This document shows positions 46,383 to 57,169 of a stretch of 64,000 nucleotides of DNA, piece by piece (within the stretch, counting starts at the first letter, position 1; every line of letters starts with the position of its first letter). The stretch spans positions 1-64,000 of the forward strand of contig JAOTOL010000994.1 in NCBI GenBank assembly GCA_034440575.1, written 5' to 3'. The translations under genes were made by a program, and so were the position numbers. The notes beneath the pieces were generated by a model. The model ran no database searches and had not been told where the DNA came from. It saw nothing but the letters and a program-made list of their open reading frames with translations. This stretch comes from Imbricaverruca yamaguchii. Its lineage: Eukaryota > Arthropoda > Thecostraca > Neoverrucidae.

Positions 46383-47914
46383 TGGTGGTGGTGGTGGATT
46401 GGAGTTTAGGGGCGCGTCGACATCTAGGGTCATTTTGCGCCCATAACTGGAATGCAATCAATCTACGGTGCTGCTATCATAGCTCACTATCCATCTTCAC
46501 GGATGGGGGTATATCACGTCAAGGCGAGCTTGTCGAATGAACATAAAAATATTTCCAGACGCAACGGCCTCAGAGTCGTTCCCTATAAACATACGTAAAG
46601 AAGAGTCGGTGTTCAACCGTCCTAAAATCTGGCGTCGCAGAGGTTCTAGCAGTGTACAGCCAACTAAAACATGGTACACGGTAAGTGGGTTAGAACAGCG
46701 CGGACATACGGGACGGTCATTACCGGTCAACATATAACTGTGTTGCAAAGGTATCCAATCAATCAATATGCAATCAATATGCAAAGGTACCTGTAGTCGC
46801 CTATTCTCAATCGACAGAGCATTACTTCTTCCCGACGTTTGGTTCGGTGAGAGGATAGCCATTTTCCTAGTGTTGGTTTTAAAACCTTGAGCTTGCTACA
46901 CTTCGAATTCCAGGATCGTTGCCATTCTGAATGTTGGGGTTTAAGGGCGCATCGACTGCAGAGGTCATGCAGCTGCCATTCTGAATGTATACTTGACAAT
47001 ATGGTAGGGTATATATCTCTTGGAGGGAGCCGTAGATGGACCACACGGCCATTGCTAATGGCGTGCTTGGCGGTTATGTCAGCAGCTTCGTTTCCGGCGA
47101 GTCCAACATGGCTGGATGGTTCCGATGTTGAGCAACATTGCATGCGTATCACGCGCCCAATAACTTACGGCGTAGTGCAAGAGGTGGCTCGTCTACCTCT
47201 ACCACTACACTAGCAGCCGTTGAGGTGCGAAAGGCTCCAGTAGCAGATGCGAAGAGCTACACCGTGGATCACATCAAGGCGACGCTTGGATGTGGCACAC
47301 GCTCCGTCATAAATAAAACAACCATAGTCAATTTTAGAACGAACGAGCGATCAATACATAAGAAGCAAGATAAATCTATCTGCTCCATACGAACATCTAG
47401 AGACTGTACGCATTACCTGTAGTCGCTTTGCACATTTATGTGCAAGGTCGTTGATATGGGTGGTGTATGTCAGTGGGCGATCCATCCACACACCCAGAAA
47501 CTTGGCAGCTGGTTTGAATGGTATATGGCGTCCATTGAGCATAATCACGGGGTCAGTACAAGAGCGTTTGCGACAGAAGTGCACAGCGGTGGTTTTCGAC
47601 GTAGACATTACGAAACCGGTTTTGTTGCACCAATCCTGCACCTTCCGAACAGCCATCTGAAGTTGTCTCTCAACCGTATGCACAGAGCGTGAAGAGGACC
47701 ATATGGCGAAATCGTCCACGAAAAGCGCTCTCCCTACGGAAGTTGGCAGCGATGTACCCACGTCATTAATTGAAATAGCAAACAATGCAACGCTCAGTAC
47801 GCTCCCCTGCGGAACTCCGTTAGCTTGTGAAAAGGTGCCAGATAGGGAATTTCCTATTCTAACACATGAGCAATGACCATGTTGATCATATATCAGTAAT
47901 TTGAATTCTAGCAT
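46383..47914 (-). pseudogene. I-like LINE 3' part: RT, RNase H remnant, zinc motif, 3' hairpin
   Basis: From 47914 leftward: the RT palm with NGVPQGSVLSVALFAISIND (motif B) and LFVDDFAIW (motif C, VDD), then KFLGVWMDRPLTYTTHI and SKIDYGCFIYDGA, the usual I/jockey-type connection. At 47150-47050 comes the end of an RNase H domain (HVGLAGNEAADITAKHA). Most of RNase H is missing between them, a deletion plus frameshifts near 47160-47220. The C-terminus has CPRCSNPLTVYHVLVGC, the CCHC-like motif typical of I and jockey LINEs. The 3' end (46450-46383) is TATGGGCGCAAAATGACCCT...GTCGACGCGCCCCTAAACTCC plus an (ACC)n tail: the same hairpin module as the micro-retroposons. The copy is 5'-truncated and dead. 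Copy 6 of the module is inserted at 46921-46988. Confidence 0.85.
46921..46988 (-). mobile_element. Micro-retroposon copy 6, 14-bp TSD, inside the I-like LINE
   Basis: GCCATTCTGAATGT occurs at 46921-46934 and 46975-46988 around a 40-bp insert (46935-46974) reading AGCTGCATGACCTCTGCAGT, then CGATGCGCCCTTAAACCCCA on the minus strand. Insert plus duplication is 54 bp, so the LINE frame is kept and shows HSEWQ twice. Confidence 0.9.
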
Positions 47915-48360
47915 GGAAGGTTTGGCCAGGTTAGATTAGGTCATCCAACATTTTTTCTTCATTTTGAGCATTACTTCTTATGGTATAGTACCCAACTCCA
48001 TACCCCTTTTGGGAAATATTTTGCATCTGAACTGAAAAGTATGCATTTGCAGAGGAAATGTGTGGTTCCTTCATATTACACACACTTATAAACTAGAATG
48101 GTAATAAGAAATTTGAGAAAAAGGAAAAATTTCCTTAAACTGCAAATATGCATTTGTTCCAGTGAGCTCAGTGTTAAATTATTCCAAAAATAGGGGGCAA
48201 TATACCACCTTCTGAACACTCAATCAACATCCTCTCCAGGGAAGTATCAACATCCTGCTACTTTACACAAAAGTACTCCTCTGTGGAAAACTGCTTACAT
48301 GGGTCCAGAAGTTCAGATATCTGGGGCACAACATTGAATGCAACATGAGTGATTGTGTAG
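47915..48360. other. No gene seen; old dispersed repeat
   Basis: Contains GAACTGAAAAGTATGCATTTG (48029), shared with 32974 and 54919. Nothing coding. Confidence 0.4.
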
Positions 48361-49100
48361 ATATAAAGACATAAAGACATAAAAGATTAGCACAACTATG
48401 AGCCACAAGGGCCATTCTTCGTTGCACTCTGTACACTGAACCAGTTGCACACCAAATCTGTCAATCAGCCCTCCCTGTAATACTGAAAAGCAAGCCCTGT
48501 ATTCCTATAATGCTTGTCTGCTGTTTTTAAAGATGTTCAATGTGCTGCTACTGACAATGTTTTCTGGCAGCTGGTTCCAATGTTCTACTACCCTGTTGGT
48601 AAAGAAAGTCTGCCTTAACCTTGTTCTGCTGTGGTTAACTTGAATTTTGAATTTATGACCTCTAATTGCATCATTTCTGTTAAATTCAAACACTTCCCCA
48701 AGATATCCCCTCTCCAGCCCTTGGACAAATTTTAAGACCTCGATGAGATCTCCTCTCAGCTTTTTATATCTAAGTGAAAACATATTCAATTTCTTTAATC
48801 TTTCATCATATACCAGGTTGCTTATACCATTAACCATTTTTGTAGCCCTCTTTTATACTCTCTCTAAAAGCCAACAATATTTTTCATAGCTAGGAGTCCA
48901 AGCTTGGATGCAGTATTCCAAATGTGGCCTGACATATGCACAGTAAAGCTTCCTGAAGAATTTCTCACTCATGTATGATACATTCCTATTTATTGCCCCA
49001 AGCATTCTCAGTGCTTTCTTCCTGGCTTCCTTGATCTGTTCTGATGCCCAAATTTTGTGTTTAGAATAATACCTAAATCCCTCTTTGCAGAGATATGCAG
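48361..49100 (-). pseudogene. CR1-like LINE 3' fragment, copy 2
   Basis: Same family as 25571-26295. The minus strand reads RDLGIILNTKF, shift, WASEQIKEARKKALRMLGAIN, KLYCAYVRPHLEYCIQAW, VNGISNLVYDERLKKLNMFSLRY..LRGDLIEVLKFVQGLERGYL, RNDAIRGHKFKIQVNHSRTRLRQTFFTNRVVEHWNQLPE, NIVSSSTLNIFKNS, then the 3' UTR and a (GACATAAA)n tail at 48361-48384. It retains the segment deleted in the 25.6-kb copy and shares its 1-nt shift at GGGCATCAG. Confidence 0.88.
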
Positions 49101-49319
49101 AGGACCAGACATGCATTGTATTACCAGGTAAACATGCTCTGTGCTGCTAGGATGTGCAGACAAGCTCATGCTACTTAGGCTGTTTAAGATATACTGTCCC
49201 CTCTATGGGTGTGAACTGTGGAACACTGTGGATGTGAAACAAGTTTCCGCTAAGTCTGCATACCCATCACTCCTGCTTGAAAAGGCTAGTCAAGGTTCCC
49301 AGGTACTCTCGCAATCATG
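49101..49319. other. No gene seen
   Basis: Short unassigned sequence between the LINE fragment and repeat R. Confidence 0.4.
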
Positions 49320-50230
49320 AAGTGTGTTGAAAGCAGGGTGGGAATTAAGGCTCTTCTTTAGCAATTTCATCCCTTAAAACATTTTTTGCACTCAATGTTC
49401 ATACTGGATAGAATGGACTCCACATGTACTCTGACACAAACATGCAGAAGAAAGAAAAATGCCACTAAAAAAGAATACAAGATTAAAGAAAACATCCACC
49501 AAACATGTTATTCTACTTACGATTACCAAATAAACTAGCCACTTTTTGTACCATCAAGCACACAGATAACGCCCAAACACACACCACATCAAACCACAAT
49601 CAACAGAAATGCCAACGACATGTCAAACCTTGCACATGCTCACTGAACAGTGCCCTCCAGACTACAAATTTGGTGATGTGTCTCAGAAACCTGCATCCGA
49701 ACCACCTTGTAGTGGGAAAAATTGTTGACTGATCCTTTGCTTTGCATTCAGCAATCACATGCAACTGGCATGTGCTGTACTGGTGCAGTAGTGGTATTGG
49801 GTCTGTATCACATAGGCTGCATATGTAGGTAGGTGTGTGCTCTGAGCTGAGGGTGGAGTGTGAATTATTTGTTTGTTTTTCATTTAGCTAGCCTTGCACT
49901 GGACCAACAGTGAAAGGAAAGCACATTGCTCCTGTGAGTTATAAGAGGTGAAGCTGAGCTGATCATCACAACTCCCTGTCTTGTGGTGCCATCCATCATC
50001 CACGTCTTTGTTTCTGCATGCTGATGTGACCAAAAATGACAATGTGCATTACTTATGCATATTACATAGGTAAGTATACTGACTAGGTACATATTATTTT
50101 CCTTCGGTTACTGGTAAATAGATTCCACTCATAAAAAAAATATTATGTCCATGAAAACATAGTTGAAAATGTACTGAGGAAATCTGTTTGCACTCTGACT
50201 CCAAACCTAGAAAGTAGGTTTCCGAATCTG
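49320..50230 (-). repeat. Dispersed repeat R, copy 3, long form
   Basis: 49320-49735 matches 19120-18715 on the other strand (TGTTCATACTGGATAGAATG, CCATCAAGCACACAG). 49785-50230 matches 18488-18260 and 11775-11408 on the other strand (CCTACAT/AGGTAGGTA, GGTGCCATCCAT, TTTGGAGTC..AGTGCAAAC). This copy shows that the two blocks form one element of about 0.9 kb. Confidence 0.75.
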
Positions 50231-50573
50231 GTTGAGTTTGGATTTTGGAATGCTGCCGTGCCACACTCTGGTGGCAAGTAGACATCTTTTATTTGTGCAT
50301 AGCCTCATGGGCAGCAGCAATGCCATTATAAAAACACTATGTAAGAGTGAGGTAGCTTGGTTGGGTATTATTGCACAAATTCATGCTCAAATTAGGTATG
50401 AATATGAACTTGTATCTATGGATTTATTGGTGGCCAGTAAAGCTGACATCAAACACACATTTAGGTCACAGCTGGAACAAATTGTACTGGAAAGCGCTGA
50501 TCAGGCTTATGTGCATGACCCATGGTTGAAGTGAGCAGGTGTGGCACAGTGGTTGCTGTCTCAGTTTGGTTGT
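50231..50573. other. No gene seen
   Basis: A 100-residue open frame (50232-50534, plus) has no recognised motif. Confidence 0.35.
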
Positions 50574-50685
50574 GTTGCTAGTCTGTATGCATGAAGGCAT
50601 TGTGTGTTGTATGGTAGCCCAGATATGTACTGAGAAAGGTGCAAAATAAAGGTTATTATTATTATTATTATTATTATTGCTAGCC
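50574..50685 (+). mobile_element. Retroposon 3' end with (TTA)n tail
   Basis: GTACTGAGAAAGGTGCAAAA, then TAAAGG and (TTA)9, looks like the terminus of a LINE or SINE that ends in a trinucleotide repeat. The body is too short to classify. Confidence 0.45.
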
Positions 50686-51184
50686 CATACACAAAGAATA
50701 GGTAGAGCTGTGTGATCAGGCCTTAATATCTGGATTGTAAACAGGTCCATCATTTATGAATATCACCATACTTTTGTTATTTATGCACTGAACATAATGT
50801 GGGAGATATTCAAAGGCATCAGCCTCAAATAAGGTGCCCAGTAAATAGAACATGTTCAGATACCTACCTTTTCCCTAACCAATGTAAGCAGGTAGGTGGG
50901 CATCTATATCTTTTTGGCCTTGTGAAATACTAGCCAGGTCTGTGATACATTTACACTCCAGTTTGATGCAGGTCACAACCTACCTACCTACTTAATTGAA
51001 TTTAGGAACTAAGCCCTACCTATTTAAGCTTGTTGATCTTTGCCACAAATACATTGATAAATACCTACTCAACGTACACACTTCCACGCGTCCGATTACC
51101 AACGCTTTTCCTTTTGCAAAAAGTCAACAGGAATTGTGGTGATTTCTTAACTCACAACAAATGGCAATAATTTTGAAGCCGTTT
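50686..51184. other. No gene seen
   Basis: AT-rich, with scattered CCTACCTA words; no feature. Confidence 0.4.
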
Positions 51185-51445
51185 GTTATTGTTTATGTGC
51201 TGCCGTCTGCCGGCACGCATGTAAGCTCGGGTGCCGCTGAGCGTTTACGGTGTCATCTAGCGGTCGAATGCAGAACTATTTTTGGAACTTATGAAACCGG
51301 GTACTTATGACTTTGGGTACTTGCGAATTCACCCTGTCTGGGAGTATTTTGGAAGTTATCTGGCAACTTTTGGAACTTATGAAACCAAATCTGGTATATT
51401 TTGGAACTTATGACTCTTGGTACTTGTGACACTTGGTACTTATGA
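51185..51445 (-). repeat. Dispersed repeat with CATAAGTTCC sub-repeats, copy 2
   Basis: Inverted partner of 34410-34640. Sub-repeats GGAACTTATGA and GGTACTT(A/G)TGA occur about eight times. Confidence 0.65.
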
Positions 51446-52154
51446 AGGCCCCCCAAATACACGATGAACGCTATTTGGCGTGCAGTATGCGCAATGAATG
51501 CCGCGCGTTCTATAACCGCTACCAAGGCCCTTTACATACCGCTACGGTGACACTGCCACCTAGCGGGAACTGAGCGGGCGTAGTTTTGTCATGCCCCATT
51601 GTGGGTGATGATGAATATGGAGAGGCTTATCACATTGGATTTGTAATCACTCAGGTATATGTGATTAAGGAGTAATACCTATGAGTGAGATGTTTAAAAT
51701 CGTGAAAGGATCAGCTAATGTCAGCCTGAATGATACCCTTCTATTTAGGGCATCGCATTGCACACAGGGATCATCAATTGAGGTTGCACTAGGTGAGGTG
51801 TATAGCAGTTAAATGCTAGCACATTTTCAGTGAATGAGCAATCGGTCAGTGGAATTGGGTACCTTGTGTCCAATAGGGAGTCAATAGGGAGTCCACCTTT
51901 GAATGTGTTTAAATGTATGGTGCAGCTGGGAGATGGAAAACTTGGTGGATAAGGTCAGACTGATGGAGGTGAGTCATGCGAGTGTTATGCATGACTTGCA
52001 GGGTATAAGTTGTAACATTGTATGCTATTGGGAGGGTGCTATCCCTCCCAGTGTTGTCTGCCCTCCCAATAATTATAACATTTAGAATCAGATGCCATGT
52101 GGCATGCCATGCCACCTAATCCAATTCTGCATTATTGTGCTTTAAGGTGTGGCA
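51446..52154. other. No gene seen
   Basis: Short open frames only; no motif. Confidence 0.4.
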
Positions 52155-52322
52155 AGATGGCAGGGGTGGCTGAGTGGTTAAGCTGTTGGGCTCTGGGTAC
52201 CAAAGGTCCTGGGTTTGACACTTCCACAGCTCCAGACATTGTCCAATCCTCCAGCCCACCAGCAAAACAGTGGGTGGCATCACTAGCAGTGAATGTGCAT
52301 AAGGTGTGTTGTGAATCACTCA
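52155..52322 (+). mobile_element. tRNA-derived SINE with Ser/Leu-like (class II) head
   Basis: GGGGTGGCTGAGTGGTTAAG (A box) and GGTCCTGGGTTTGACAC (B box, decayed) resemble tRNA-Ser/Leu. A short unrelated body follows, ending at CACTCAATAAAGACATAA, where it abuts the tail of a CR1-like LINE fragment in opposite orientation. Confidence 0.65.
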
Positions 52323-52545
52323 ATAAAGACATAAAGACATAAAAGATTAGTGCAACTATGAGCCACAAGGGCCCTTCTTGGTTGCACTCTGTACACTGAA
52401 CCAGTTGCACACCAAAACTGTTAATCAGCCGTCCCTGTAATACTGAAAAGCAAGCCCTATATTCTTATAATGATTGTCTATGCTGTTTTTAAAGATGTTC
52501 AATGTGCTGCTACTGATGATGTTTTCTGGCAGCTGGTTCCAGTTA
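52323..52545 (-). mobile_element. CR1-like LINE 3' UTR fragment, copy 3
   Basis: Matches 48361-48580 nearly base for base (CTATGAGCCACAAGGGCCCT, GCAAGCCCTATATTC, GATGTTCAATGTGCTGCTAC), tail (GACATAAA)n at 52325-52341, and ends at CAGCTGGTTCCAG by 5' truncation. Confidence 0.85.
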
Positions 52546-52570
52546 TTAAACAAAGGTTATACCTTTGTTA

Positions 52571-52619
52571 TCTTGTTATACCTTTGTTCATTCAATAAAT
52601 GAACAAAGGTATAACAAGA
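52571..52619. repeat. Perfect 22-bp hairpin, 5-nt loop
   Basis: TCTTGTTATACCTTTGTTCA plus TT (52571-52592), loop CAATA, and its exact complement (52598-52619). An extra partial copy of the arm (TTATACCTTTGTTA) lies just upstream at 52557. Use unknown. Confidence 0.8.
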
Positions 52620-52936
52620 CAAGTTTTACACACATTTTCCTCCAGATAGCAAATGAATGGGGTATATTTGGTTATGCTAGGTTAATCTAGGTTTTTAAGT
52701 TTCATAACTTTGAGATAAAAATCCAAAATAATTGTTTTTCCTTTAAAAGCATCTAACATTAAGGTAGGTCAGATTTCATTTAATGTTTAAAATTTCAGGA
52801 ATTAAATTGCGTTGCATTTTTTTCATTAAAAAGTATATTGTCCAAAATGAGGTTAAACTCAGCTAAGTTAGGTAATGTTGCATGAAAAACATTTCCTTTT
52901 ATGCTATGTTGTACATGTCTAAGGTGTCAACCCAGC
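52620..52936. other. No gene seen
   Basis: AT-rich; nothing recognised. Confidence 0.4.
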
Positions 52937-53000
52937 ATGGGCGCTGTATGACCAAAGCAGTTGAAGTGCCCCTAAGCCCAAGTAACCAACCAACCAATTA
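52937..53000 (+). mobile_element. Micro-retroposon copy 7
   Basis: ATGGGCGCTGTATGACCAAA, then GCAGTTGAAGTGCCCCTAAG and CCCAAGTAACCAACCAACCA. A weak duplication CCCAGCAT/CCCAGATAT flanks it. Full-length module. Confidence 0.7.
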
Positions 53001-53209
53001 GCCCAGATATGTCAGATCTGGATGGTAGTGCCACAAAAAGTCTTCAACATTTCATCATGTGTGCTTGAATTAGTCTACCTTCAATTGACCGTTTAACCTG
53101 CCACCAGATGGCAGGACAAAAATTTAAAGATGGCGGCCACAACTGAGATAAACAATTCACGTACGGTGTTTGAGTGATACTGTCTGGAGCTTGCTTCAGG
53201 GTAAAGGAG

Positions 53210-56200
53210 ATGGATCCTACTGCACCTAAAGTATCAATTGTGCAAATATCTGAGTATATCGGCGATAAAAAACGTTGTGCCATTGAGGGGGAAGCCGTAC
53301 TAGATGCAGGGCACATAATTTCTTGTGGTACAATTGGGAAAGAACCTGGCAAGGTTACAGTGCAGGCGCTCTGCGTAAAATACAGCCACCCACGCGAGAA
53401 GCCCCATGAGCTACATGCTGTGGTTGAGTGTGGAAGATTCTGGGTACAGTGCTCCTGCAAAGCTGGTCTCTCAGAAAGCTGCAAGCATTGCATTGCTCTG
53501 CTACTATACCTAAACAGGTGAGGAAAGTGAAGTGTTTAATGATTGCTATTATTGACAGAACTGCACATGGATGTAATATTGAAATAGCAAATTAGCTTTA
53601 GCAAGGCGTAAAACCAGTAGGTTCTGACCCCTGATGACATCAGAATTTCCACCTATGCCTGGCATCATGCAAATGTGGAAGCCTTTTTGAATTATTGATG
53701 TTGGGAATATCTGATTCACCCAGAAAGGGCACTTGTGTCTCATAGTTGCACTGGTCTATTTATGTTTTATGTCTACATTCTCTGAAATATGTTGTTATGC
53801 CAGAGCTTGAAGCTCATGCACTTTAGTATTGCTAGCACAACACCAACCAAAAGAAGCAATGCTATGCAACAGCAACATTTTGATTGACCTGCTAGTGGTC
53901 ACACAACACCGGTATCCACCATGATAATTTTATGCACTTCAAACTCCTTTTAGGGTAAGAGAGAAACACGACAAAGTATTTCAGATACTTGTATTCTTAT
54001 TCAGATAAGGCATTTCAAGAAGACAATTTGTTGATTATGCATACTTCTTGAAGTGACTAAGATGATGTTCAGTTTAGATACAAAATAAATCCATTCCATG
54101 TTTTTTTTTACCATCAAGCAAAGGAGATAAGGCTACGCTTGGATGATTCTATTTTAATTTGCACATTTTTAGAAATGTTTGTGCATTGTTTGAGGATAAT
54201 TAATTTCAATTCTTCTCCCAACTTGAAATGTTACACTAGGATAAGTTTTAAGATGGTAAATTTGTGCTTAAGGTGTTTTATAATTTTGGGGAATTTCTTT
54301 TTCCAATGCAATGTTTCTGGATGTGATCAACGTGATGTGACTACCTATTTTATGTGCAAATGCTCACTTTTCAGTTTGCATGTAAAATAACATGAACAAG
54401 GGGACTTTGAATTAGGTAGCATAGCTGTATGCCCATTGCATTATATTTGCCCCAAAACCCAATAAACAAACAAGAATTAGGCAACCTAACTAAAAAAAAG
54501 TAATTATAGAAAATAATATGGATTAATCTAACCCAACTCCCATGTATGCAAGAACCAGATTGAAAAAAGTGGAATAGAAGCGCCCCTAAGCCCAAATAAC
54601 TAACTGAAAAAAATGGAACATGCTAAGCCTTTTTCACTATGTTCCGAACCAAAAAACAAAGTAACATAACCTATCCAAACCTGCTGTTGGGAAAGAAGCT
54701 GATTAAATCAAACAAATGTGTATATTTTTAACAAAAACTGACCAAGCCTTACCTAACCAACACTACAACACCCACCCTTTAAGTCTGCTTCATGCAGGGA
54801 AATATGTAGAATACTTGTCTTGTTAATACAATGTAGCACAATACTTCCTATAAAATACCATCATACCTTTTCTTTGAAACGATTTCACCTTCAACCCCTT
54901 TTGATATCATCTCCCATATGAACTGAAAAGTATGCATTAGAACCAGAATTGAGGGGTCACATCATCTTAGTCAGTTCAAGAAGTATGCTCTTACAAATTG
55001 TTTTCTTGAAATTCCTTGGGAGCCCCAGAAGACATTTTAGAACACTGACATAAATATGCCTTGACAATGCATATCCAACATCAATGCAAATTGTTTTCTT
55101 GAAATTCCTTATCTGAATTAAAATACAAGTGTCTCAATTAGTTTGTCTGTCCAGGAACTTGTGCAAATTTCAGTGTATTGAAACATCAGTCAACAGGTGC
55201 AAATATTTGGGTGCTGATGCACATCATCAAGGCATGTGTCATGCTTTTCATCTAGACAGACACCCAGGCCTCAGGAGACATTTCGGAACACTGACATAAA
55301 TAGACCTTGACAATGCATACCAATGTCAATGCATATTTGTAAGCTGATGCAGGCAATGCATTAGGAGGCAGATCTACCAATTGTATTATGGCAGGGGGCA
55401 CTTTTTGAAGAGAGGATTCATGTATCCAGAGGTAGCATCTTTTTAACCTTACATAAATTATCTCAGCAGAGGAACACTGATTGGGGGTGGGTACACTCAA
55501 GCATCTGAGGGGCAGCCCTTCTCACTCAAAGAGAGGTTGTATGTGTGGTGTGGCTGTGGCAGACCTTGCCTAATGATCCACCACTATAATGCGTATTTGC
55601 ACCAAAGAGCACCAATGCTCATTAATGGCTGATGCCTGGTGTGCACCAATTTTCTGTTCTGGTCATCCTTCACTTCCAGAAGTTACTTCCTCGTTTCTTT
55701 CTGCCAAATTCACCTGAATGCCTTGCCAATCTGACCTGTTTTGAAAAACAAGTGCACAGCAGTAATTGTTGTTCAACACATTTGTGTGTAAAATAATATA
55801 TAAAGCATATCTAGGGTCTACAATTGTTTGAAATTTCGGTAAACCACAGCCGTTATCTAATGGTCTTCTTCTGGATATAAAGAAGGGATTATCAAAACTT
55901 AGAACCCTTGAATTCCTTCGTATGTTCAGTAACATGTTTGTTTGCCAATGTATGTTCGGGTATGCATGATGCTTCTGATGGTGTTGTGTATATTCATTAT
56001 TGATGTTGTTTCACCTTCTCAGGGTATCCCTGCAAGAGCTGAAAGAGTTGAGCTGCACTGACACCACCCAGTTCTGCAACTGCCGGCGTATGTCCACCGG
56101 TACCAGTAGAAGAGCTCTGTCATGTGGGTACTGTTAAGTATCAGGAACGAAGTGGTCCATCAAACCCTGGGCTGTACACAGATGATCTGCTGTCCGTTGC

Positions 56201-57056
56201 TCCAAAGTCTGCTCTAGCCTTGCATCGCAAGCGCCGCTTAGTAGATAATAGCGATAACAAGAGCCCACCTGAGAAGAGCTGCAAATCACTGGCCAAATTA
56301 GTCACTTCCAGGGCACCTATCCCTTCCTCAAGACAGACGCCAATGATGGAAAAGGAGGAAGCTTTTTTCAATCGGTTTGTGCATGTGACATGTGATGGTG
56401 CTGCCAAGATCTGTTCGGCCACCTTGTCACAGACAGGCAATGTGTGGGAAAATGAGAGAAGGGTGCGGATGACAGCCAGCTGTGCCTATCAGTGGCTTAC
56501 GTACAAGGGTCCAAATTGGGAGGAAAAGGTGACTAGGTTCTTCAAGAACCGTGAAGTCTTCCAGGGCAACTCGGCAACGGCCCACGGCCAGCATTACGAA
56601 CCACGTGCAATCGAGCTATATGCTGAGTGTTCTGGTAGCCAGGTCGAGCGACTGGGCCTTGTAGTGCCACCTAGTGCTCCGTGGCTAGGCTGTTCACCAG
56701 ACGGCGTTGTTGTAGAAAATGGCGATATCAAGAAGCTCCTTGAGGTAAAGTGCCCCTTCGCAGGCAAGGATATGAAGCTGGAGACCGTCGTCGCCACAAA
56801 CCAACTGAAGTACTTGGACTGCTCAATGAAGGAAGATATACGTCTGAAGAAGAAGCACACCTATTATGGGCAGGTACAGCTGAGTTTGGCGATACTGGAC
56901 CTTCCGAGCTGCGATCTCCTCGTGTATGGTGCAAAAGGAGACGAGATCATCATCAGTGTGAAACGAGACGAGGCATTCATCTCGTCAATGCTCAAGAAGC
57001 TTGAACTGGTCTATTTCCAGCATGTGCTACCATACTTGGCAAAGACCTTCGGATAA
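53210..57056 (+). CDS. SWIM zinc-finger / YqaJ-type nuclease (two exons)
   Basis: Exon 1 (53210-53517) starts MDPTAPKVSIVQISEYIGDK and ends in a SWIM finger, CSCKAGLSESCKHC (CxCx7CxH), which usually binds DNA or protein. Donor AAACAG/GTGAGG at 53518. The long exon ends at 57056; in its open frame from 56124 (310 residues) are the YqaJ/lambda-exonuclease-like PD-(D/E)XK residues: GQHYEPRAIELY (Glu159), WLGCSPDGVV (Asp193), LLEVKCPF (Glu207, Lys209) and YYGQVQLSLAI (Gln250). All look intact. The acceptor is ambiguous. TTCTCAG/GGTATC at 56023 gives family-like LQELKELSCTD but then needs a frameshift near 56085; CACCCAG/TTCTGC at 56072 joins in frame. An ATGGCGGCC at 53130 may be an earlier start. 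Probably an accessory nuclease of element C. Confidence 0.8.
53712..53772 (+). mobile_element. CR1-like LINE 3' end fragment in intron
   Basis: AGAAAGGGCACTTGTGTCTC, then ATAGTTGCACTGGTC..TTTATGTTTTATGTCT matches the terminal 50 bp of the CR1-like family at 26228-26290. Extremely 5'-truncated. Confidence 0.7.
54409..54481 (+). mobile_element. Micro-retroposon copy 9 (diverged), 8-bp TSD
   Basis: GAATTAGG at 54409-54416 and 54474-54481 flanks TATGCCCATTGCATTATATT, then TGCCCCAAAACCCAATAAAC and AAACAA. The hairpin stem is decayed, but order and tail type match. Confidence 0.55.
54562..54618 (+). mobile_element. Micro-retroposon copy 8, 13-bp TSD
   Basis: GAAAAAAGTGGAA (54562-54574) and GAAAAAAATGGAA (54606-54618) flank only 31 bp: TAGAAGCGCCCCTAAGCCCA plus AATAACTAACT. 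The shortest copy, keeping just the 3' stem and tail. Confidence 0.85.
54619..56022. other. Intron of the SWIM/YqaJ gene
   Basis: No coding. Contains GAACTGAAAAGTATGCATT (54917) of an old dispersed repeat, and a local duplication TTGTTTTCTTGAAATTCCTT (54998/55089) and GACATAAATA..CCTTGACAATGCATA (55047/55292). Confidence 0.55.
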
Positions 57057-57169
57057 ATAGGCCATCACGGTTGGCCGTCTGTGACTTGGCTCGCGGACCA
57101 TCAGTGGTGCAGGGCGTCCACCATCTTGTGCAGCGTGCCGGCCGTCAGGGTGCCACGCGCCTGCTGTCT

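Noticed and set aside
53130..53199. A 31-bp first exon (ATGGCGGCC...) joined by a 39-bp intron to the SWIM exon
   Set aside because: Frames match, but 39 bp is too short for a normal intron; kept only as a possible alternative start.
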